A stretch of 64,000 nucleotides of DNA from Bryopsis sp. KO-2023 (Eukaryota; Chlorophyta; Ulvophyceae; Bryopsidales; Bryopsidaceae). The stretch's first letter is position 1. Every line of letters starts with the position of its first letter. The notes under the pieces are model-generated. The model worked only from the letters and a program-made list of their open reading frames with translations. It had not been told where the DNA came from and made no database searches. The stretch lies in assembly GCA_030272585.1 (NCBI GenBank), contig BSYQ01000001.1, positions 7,564,001 through 7,628,000 of the forward strand. The letters are read 5' to 3'. Shown in pieces: positions 60,338 through 64,000 of this stretch. Both the position numbers and the translations under genes were made by a program.

Positions 60338-61909
60338 ATGCGGAAAACGAAGCTTTTGGGAGTGAGAGTCCCGCCCGGCTCAGCATTCGAGTTCGAGGGC
60401 CCATCCAGCGGTATCGAAGTCCTTTTACTGCACGCCTCTCTCGCTTCTGACGCGAACCGTGGCTCTCGAGCAACTCTTATCCTTGAAACCAATGGGACGA
60501 AAATGGTTGTGGGGGCTCTAAAGAGCCCCACGTCGAGCTTCATGAAACTGGAACTTTCTCTGGTAGAACGGGCTGCGGTGACAGTGAAGGGGAACGCCGA
60601 GGTTCACTTAGTCGGGTTGCAAATGGAAGCCCTGGACAAGACAGACGCGCGTTTCAGAGACGAGCAAGTCTTGCATCCGGAGGATGTGGATTTGGCTGCG
60701 GAGCAACTCGAAAACCAAGAGATGCTGGGAGAAGACGTCGACCCCACGGAAGTCGATCACCACAGTGCAGGAGCTCTGGTGGAACAGAGAAATTTGCTGA
60801 AAAGGTCGAGTACCCCACAAAAGAAAAGTGTGCAAGGTGGTGAAGAAGTTGAGGTTCCTGTTAGAAGTGGCAAAGAAAGAAAGAAAGCCATAGGTGCTGC
60901 TGAGGATTCCAAGTCTGCTGAGGATTCCAAGTCTGCTGAGGATTCCAAGTCTGCTGAGGATTCCAAGTCGTTGGCTTTGGAAGAAAATGAGGTGGAGGCG
61001 GCAGCATGTGATGACACTAAAGGAGAAGAGCAGGAAAAATCAAAGGGGGTTTCCACTGGGGGGCAGAATCCCGATCAGAAGGCCAAGAAAAAGAAGAACC
61101 GAAGGAAAAGGAAAAAGAGGGGTGCTGAGCCGAAAATGGATGGTGATGGGGACTCACGACCGGCTGATTTATCGAAAAAGGAAGGGGTTAAGACCACACC
61201 GGTTGCATTTGGCAAGGACGAAGGCCAAAACGAAGGCAGCTCAGATCATGTTACAGGCGGAGGTAATGGTGAATCCAAAGAGGAAACCAAGAAGAAGAAA
61301 AAGAGGAAAAGGAAGCAAGGCAAGGACAGTGTTAGTGAGACAGTGGCAGATGACGACCAAACTCCCGCTGCATCCGTCAAATCGAAAAAGGAAAAGAAAG
61401 ATCGGGTTGCACCGACGGAGCTTCCCAACCCTGAGAACGAGTCAAGAAAGTCGAAGAAAATGAAAAAGTCGAAAAAGGGATCTGAAAAGGAACGGGGGGA
61501 AGGGGAGGGGGGTGGCTCCAGCTCTGTTGCGGGGCTGAAGGATGGGTCGAGCAGCGATGTTCTTAAGTTTGATAATGGGTACACCATCGAGCGATTAGTC
61601 ACAAGGGAGTATGGAGGGCAGGCTGAGCCAGGGAACCGAGTCGAAATCAAATACAAGGGGGTGGATGTGAAAACCGGAAAAGTCATTGACAAGAATCGAT
61701 TGAAAATGGTTGTGGGGGGTGGCGAGGTGATCAAAGGGCTGGATTGTGGTTTGGAAGGCATGCGGGTGGGGGAGAAAAGGAGGTTAGTCATACCACCTCA
61801 AATGGGCTATGGAGAAGAGGGGGTGAAGGGGCACGTTTCTCAGAATGCCACGCTTCAATTCGATGTGGAACTTTTACAGTTGAAGCCCTCGAAAGGTTTT
61901 TCCCGGTAG
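60338..61909 (+). CDS. Nucleoplasmin-like FKBP (FKBP39/46/53 type)
   Basis: A single-exon gene of 523 residues. The N-terminal 95 residues form a nucleoplasmin-like histone-chaperone domain (LLGVRVPPGSAFEFEGPSSG, ATLILETNGTKM, KLELSLVERAAVTV). A long acidic and lysine-rich middle includes four tandem EDSKSA repeats and KKKKRKRKQ-type nuclear signals. The last 105 residues are an FKBP peptidyl-prolyl isomerase domain (EPGNRVEIKYKGVD, GGGEVIKGLDCGLEGMRVGE, PPQMGYGEEGVKG). The usual active-site Trp is Leu here (KGLD instead of KGWD), and the FDSS-type segment is shortened to VIDKN, so catalysis and drug binding may be weak. The architecture matches yeast Fpr3/4 and plant FKBP53, nucleolar or chromatin histone chaperones. 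The start at 60338 precedes the domain immediately. Confidence 0.92.
   Translation: MRKTKLLGVRVPPGSAFEFEGPSSGIEVLLLHASLASDANRGSRATLILETNGTKMVVGALKSPTSSFMKLELSLVERAAVTVKGNAEVHLVGLQMEALDKTDARFRDEQVLHPEDVDLAAEQLENQEMLGEDVDPTEVDHHSAGALVEQRNLLKRSSTPQKKSVQGGEEVEVPVRSGKERKKAIGAAEDSKSAEDSKSAEDSKSAEDSKSLALEENEVEAAACDDTKGEEQEKSKGVSTGGQNPDQKAKKKKNRRKRKKRGAEPKMDGDGDSRPADLSKKEGVKTTPVAFGKDEGQNEGSSDHVTGGGNGESKEETKKKKKRKRKQGKDSVSETVADDDQTPAASVKSKKEKKDRVAPTELPNPENESRKSKKMKKSKKGSEKERGEGEGGGSSSVAGLKDGSSSDVLKFDNGYTIERLVTREYGGQAEPGNRVEIKYKGVDVKTGKVIDKNRLKMVVGGGEVIKGLDCGLEGMRVGEKRRLVIPPQMGYGEEGVKGHVSQNATLQFDVELLQLKPSKGFSR
60902..60973 (+). repeat. 18-bp coding tandem repeat in FKBP
   Basis: Four near-identical units encoding EDSKSA. 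Near-perfect identity at DNA level suggests recent expansion. Confidence 0.9.
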
Positions 61910-63542
61910 CGAAAAAAAATGAACGTATCCAAGCAGAGTTTTTGTTTCTAGTATACGAAGGTTCAGGTTAGTCATATCACGGTGCAGTCCTTTTAACGAG
62001 TTGCGCTTCTTTTTCACAAGGATGGTTTGGCCATCTGCTATCAATTTCCTCAATATTCCGTGTTGAAATGCTCGAAAAAGCTTTCCTCCCACAGGTCCCT
62101 TTTAGAGTATTTGGGGAGCTGGAGAATCTGTGCCTCTGGGATTCAGTATGTCAGAAAAAAAACATCGTCCAATGCTTTACCAACGACCAAGATAGATCAG
62201 GAAAATCACTTTCCACAAACCACCAATTACCTAGAACAAGGAAACGTTGGTCCGTAGCTGCTGCTGTGATTTTGTTTCAAATGCATTGCATCAAGGCTGA
62301 AAGTGTTGAAAGTGTTCCCCCATCTGATGCAATTATCATGTGCATGAATATCTCGACATCTATCCCAATGGGAGAATGGAGTGCTGTATCAAAGCACCAG
62401 GCGAGGTGGGCAAAATGACTGCAAATGGTAGCTGTCGATCTCACTACTTGTGTTGCTGATCTCACTACTTGTGTTGCGTTAATTTTTTAATTGTATGGGC
62501 GAAACTGATTTACAAATTCGGACTTTTTTGTTTGTGGGTGAGGATGATCTACAAATTTGAATTTCTCTTTTCTTTTTTCATTAGCAACATAGATTGTGCA
62601 GGGAAATTTTTGAAAGAAGCATGCACAGATTGCTTACTCGCACAAGATCATCAACCCAAGGACTGGAGGGGACCAAGTTCGTGGCCTGTCTGAGAAACCA
62701 TAATTGTGGTTTCAAAAGTCTGGCTTGATGTTTTCTTATTTCACAAAGAAAAAAGGTATTGCTGCAGGCAATTTTGGGTTCAAACCCCAAGTGCCTTTTC
62801 TTGGGCCGGATAGAATATATTCTATCAAATATATTGTTGTCCTCCGAAGAATTATATCATAGACCTAGGATTTTGTTTATTTTTTATTTCTCCATCAAGG
62901 CGAAGGACTTCATTCAGTTCCGTTCCATTTAAAATGCAAACATGAAATCCGCAGACATAAGGCAGTCACTCCACTGTACAAATGAAATATATGAACCCAC
63001 TTCGCAAACAACAATAGACTGAGATTCCCTCCAACTCCCAAAGGTAGAAACTGTGCTACTCAACAAGAGAAAAGCGACCACGATACCTCAAAAACTACAC
63101 CAAACAGGACAATATTTGATTAAGCTCATGGCAAAGGGAACAAGAGCATTGAAAGTTGATGTGAGGCAGAAACAAAAAAGGTGTTGGCAAAGTGGATGGA
63201 ATGGGTGTTGAATTCAGGAGCTGGGTGTGGAACTGGAGCTAGTCTCAGATGATCTCTGATGCTGTCTTTTGTGGGATATGACGATACGACCCCAAACGAA
63301 CAACAGAAGGAAATTTTCGGTGTCAAATTTTCACCCACTGCAACACGTCTCTTTCGGAGGTACTGTTGACGGATTCTGTCAAGGTAGAGCATTTTCTCCA
63401 TTACTGGGCAATCTTCATCAAATCGGCGCAGTTCTCTCACAATCTGTCAGGATCTTTATTTATGTTGCACGCCCCCTTCGATCGTTCGCTTCCTGTGTCC
63501 CTCCTTCCATCTGTTTCCGCGTCGCCGCCTGACAAGCACACC
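61910..63542. other. Gap upstream of GSA aminotransferase
   Basis: The FKBP 3' flank, then AT-rich DNA with no coding signal. A segment at 62776-62788 (GGGTTCAAACCCC) fits a pol III B-box but has no tRNA fold around it. The last 200 bp are the likely promoter of the aminotransferase gene. Confidence 0.5.
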
Positions 63543-64000
63543 ATGCAGTCGCTCTCTCAATCCGCCGTCTTTGGCACTCCCGTCGTCGGTCGATCGAGAA
63601 CCGCCAGCACGCAGCGGTCTGTGGCCAGAGTCCAAGCCCAGTCCGTTGCCACCACCCTGAAAACTGACAAGTCCGAGGAGGTGAGATTCGACCCCGACGA
63701 ACGTCGCCTGATGGATATCCGAACTGCAAATTTGTCGAACATTGAAAGAAGATGTCGCAGGCTGACACGAGCTGTTCGAACTGCGTCACGCCCAGATCTT
63801 TGCGAAAGCCCAGGATCTGCTCCCAGGTGGCGTGAACTCTCCCGTGCGAGCTTTCAAATCGGTCGGGGGTAACCCCGTCGTGCTGGAAAGCGTTAAGGGC
63901 GCGTACGTGAATGACGTCGATGGAAATTCGTACGTCGACTACGTCGGCACTTGGGGCCCAGCTATCGTAGGACACGCGAACGAGGAAATCAACGATGCTC
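63543..64000 (+). CDS. GSA: Glutamate-1-semialdehyde 2,1-aminomutase, 5' part
   Basis: Converts glutamate-1-semialdehyde to 5-aminolevulinate in the plastid, the committed route to chlorophyll and haem in plants and algae. Exon 1 is 63543-63680, 46 codons ending TLKTDKSEE before a GTGAGA donor. A 91-nt intron ends at ACACGAG, and exon 2 starts at 63772 and runs off the window. Joined, it reads [17 protein letters not shown], then [19 protein letters not shown] and [19 protein letters not shown], which matches the GSA-AM N-terminal region. The first 40 residues ([20 protein letters not shown]) are Ser/Arg/Ala-rich and fit a plastid transit peptide. The PLP-binding Lys and most of the protein lie outside. 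Reading straight through the intron gives an artefactual stop. Confidence 0.93.

Noticed and set aside
62771-62795. Possible tRNA gene around GGGTTCAAACCCC
   Set aside because: The hairpin is convincing but the rest of a tRNA fold is missing.
63681-63872. Read-through coding frame of the GSA gene
   Set aside because: The frame continues past the GTGAGA donor but ends in an unrelated sequence, while splicing to 63772 restores the conserved GSA protein.

Overview
This window is nuclear DNA from a photosynthetic eukaryote, most likely a green-lineage alga. The genes carry many short spliceosomal GT-AG introns with poly-T tracts before the acceptor. Plastid-type genes are present: a 2Fe-2S ferredoxin with an N-terminal presequence, glutamate-1-semialdehyde aminotransferase and sucrose-phosphate synthase. 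A SAWADEE-domain chromatin protein, a family I know mainly from plants and green algae, argues for Viridiplantae. A streptophyte alga is plausible, but I cannot name a species. Coding sequence has balanced to moderately high GC. Introns and intergenic DNA are rich in T runs, often followed by G runs.

Layout. 0-6.5 kb: the 3' part of a sucrose-phosphate synthase gene, a TA-flanked MITE, a TPR/J-domain gene (-) and a DUF899 thioredoxin-like gene (+). 7-15 kb: a 10-exon ABC half-transporter of class D (-), a small 4-exon gene (+) and a TRM11-type tRNA methyltransferase (-). 16-23 kb: an intronless four-TM protein and a 10-exon LETM1 gene with an EF-hand. 23.5-28.4 kb: structured repeat DNA, then a 3.74-kb transposon with terminal inverted repeats, an 11-bp target-site duplication and a split RS-domain coding segment inside. 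29-38 kb: ferredoxin, an uncertain gene, a MscS-family channel and a small membrane protein whose model needs 20-nt and 13-nt micro-exons. 38.8-53 kb: the SAWADEE gene, a complete 17-exon Tudor-SN gene and a helicase-associated-domain protein. 54-64 kb: a SUMO-interacting-motif-like protein, an MLH3-type MutL homologue, a nucleoplasmin-like FKBP and the start of GSA aminotransferase.

These are housekeeping and plastid genes with no operon-like logic. Several neighbours are head-to-head with short gaps (ABCD and small gene 210 bp, Tudor-SN and HA protein 330 bp, MLH3 and FKBP 190 bp), suggesting shared bidirectional promoters. Exon models were built by hand from frame, splice consensus and family conservation. 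Where summed exon lengths are divisible by three and every junction keeps frame, I say so. The most unusual items are the MULE-like element carrying RS exons and the paired micro-exons.
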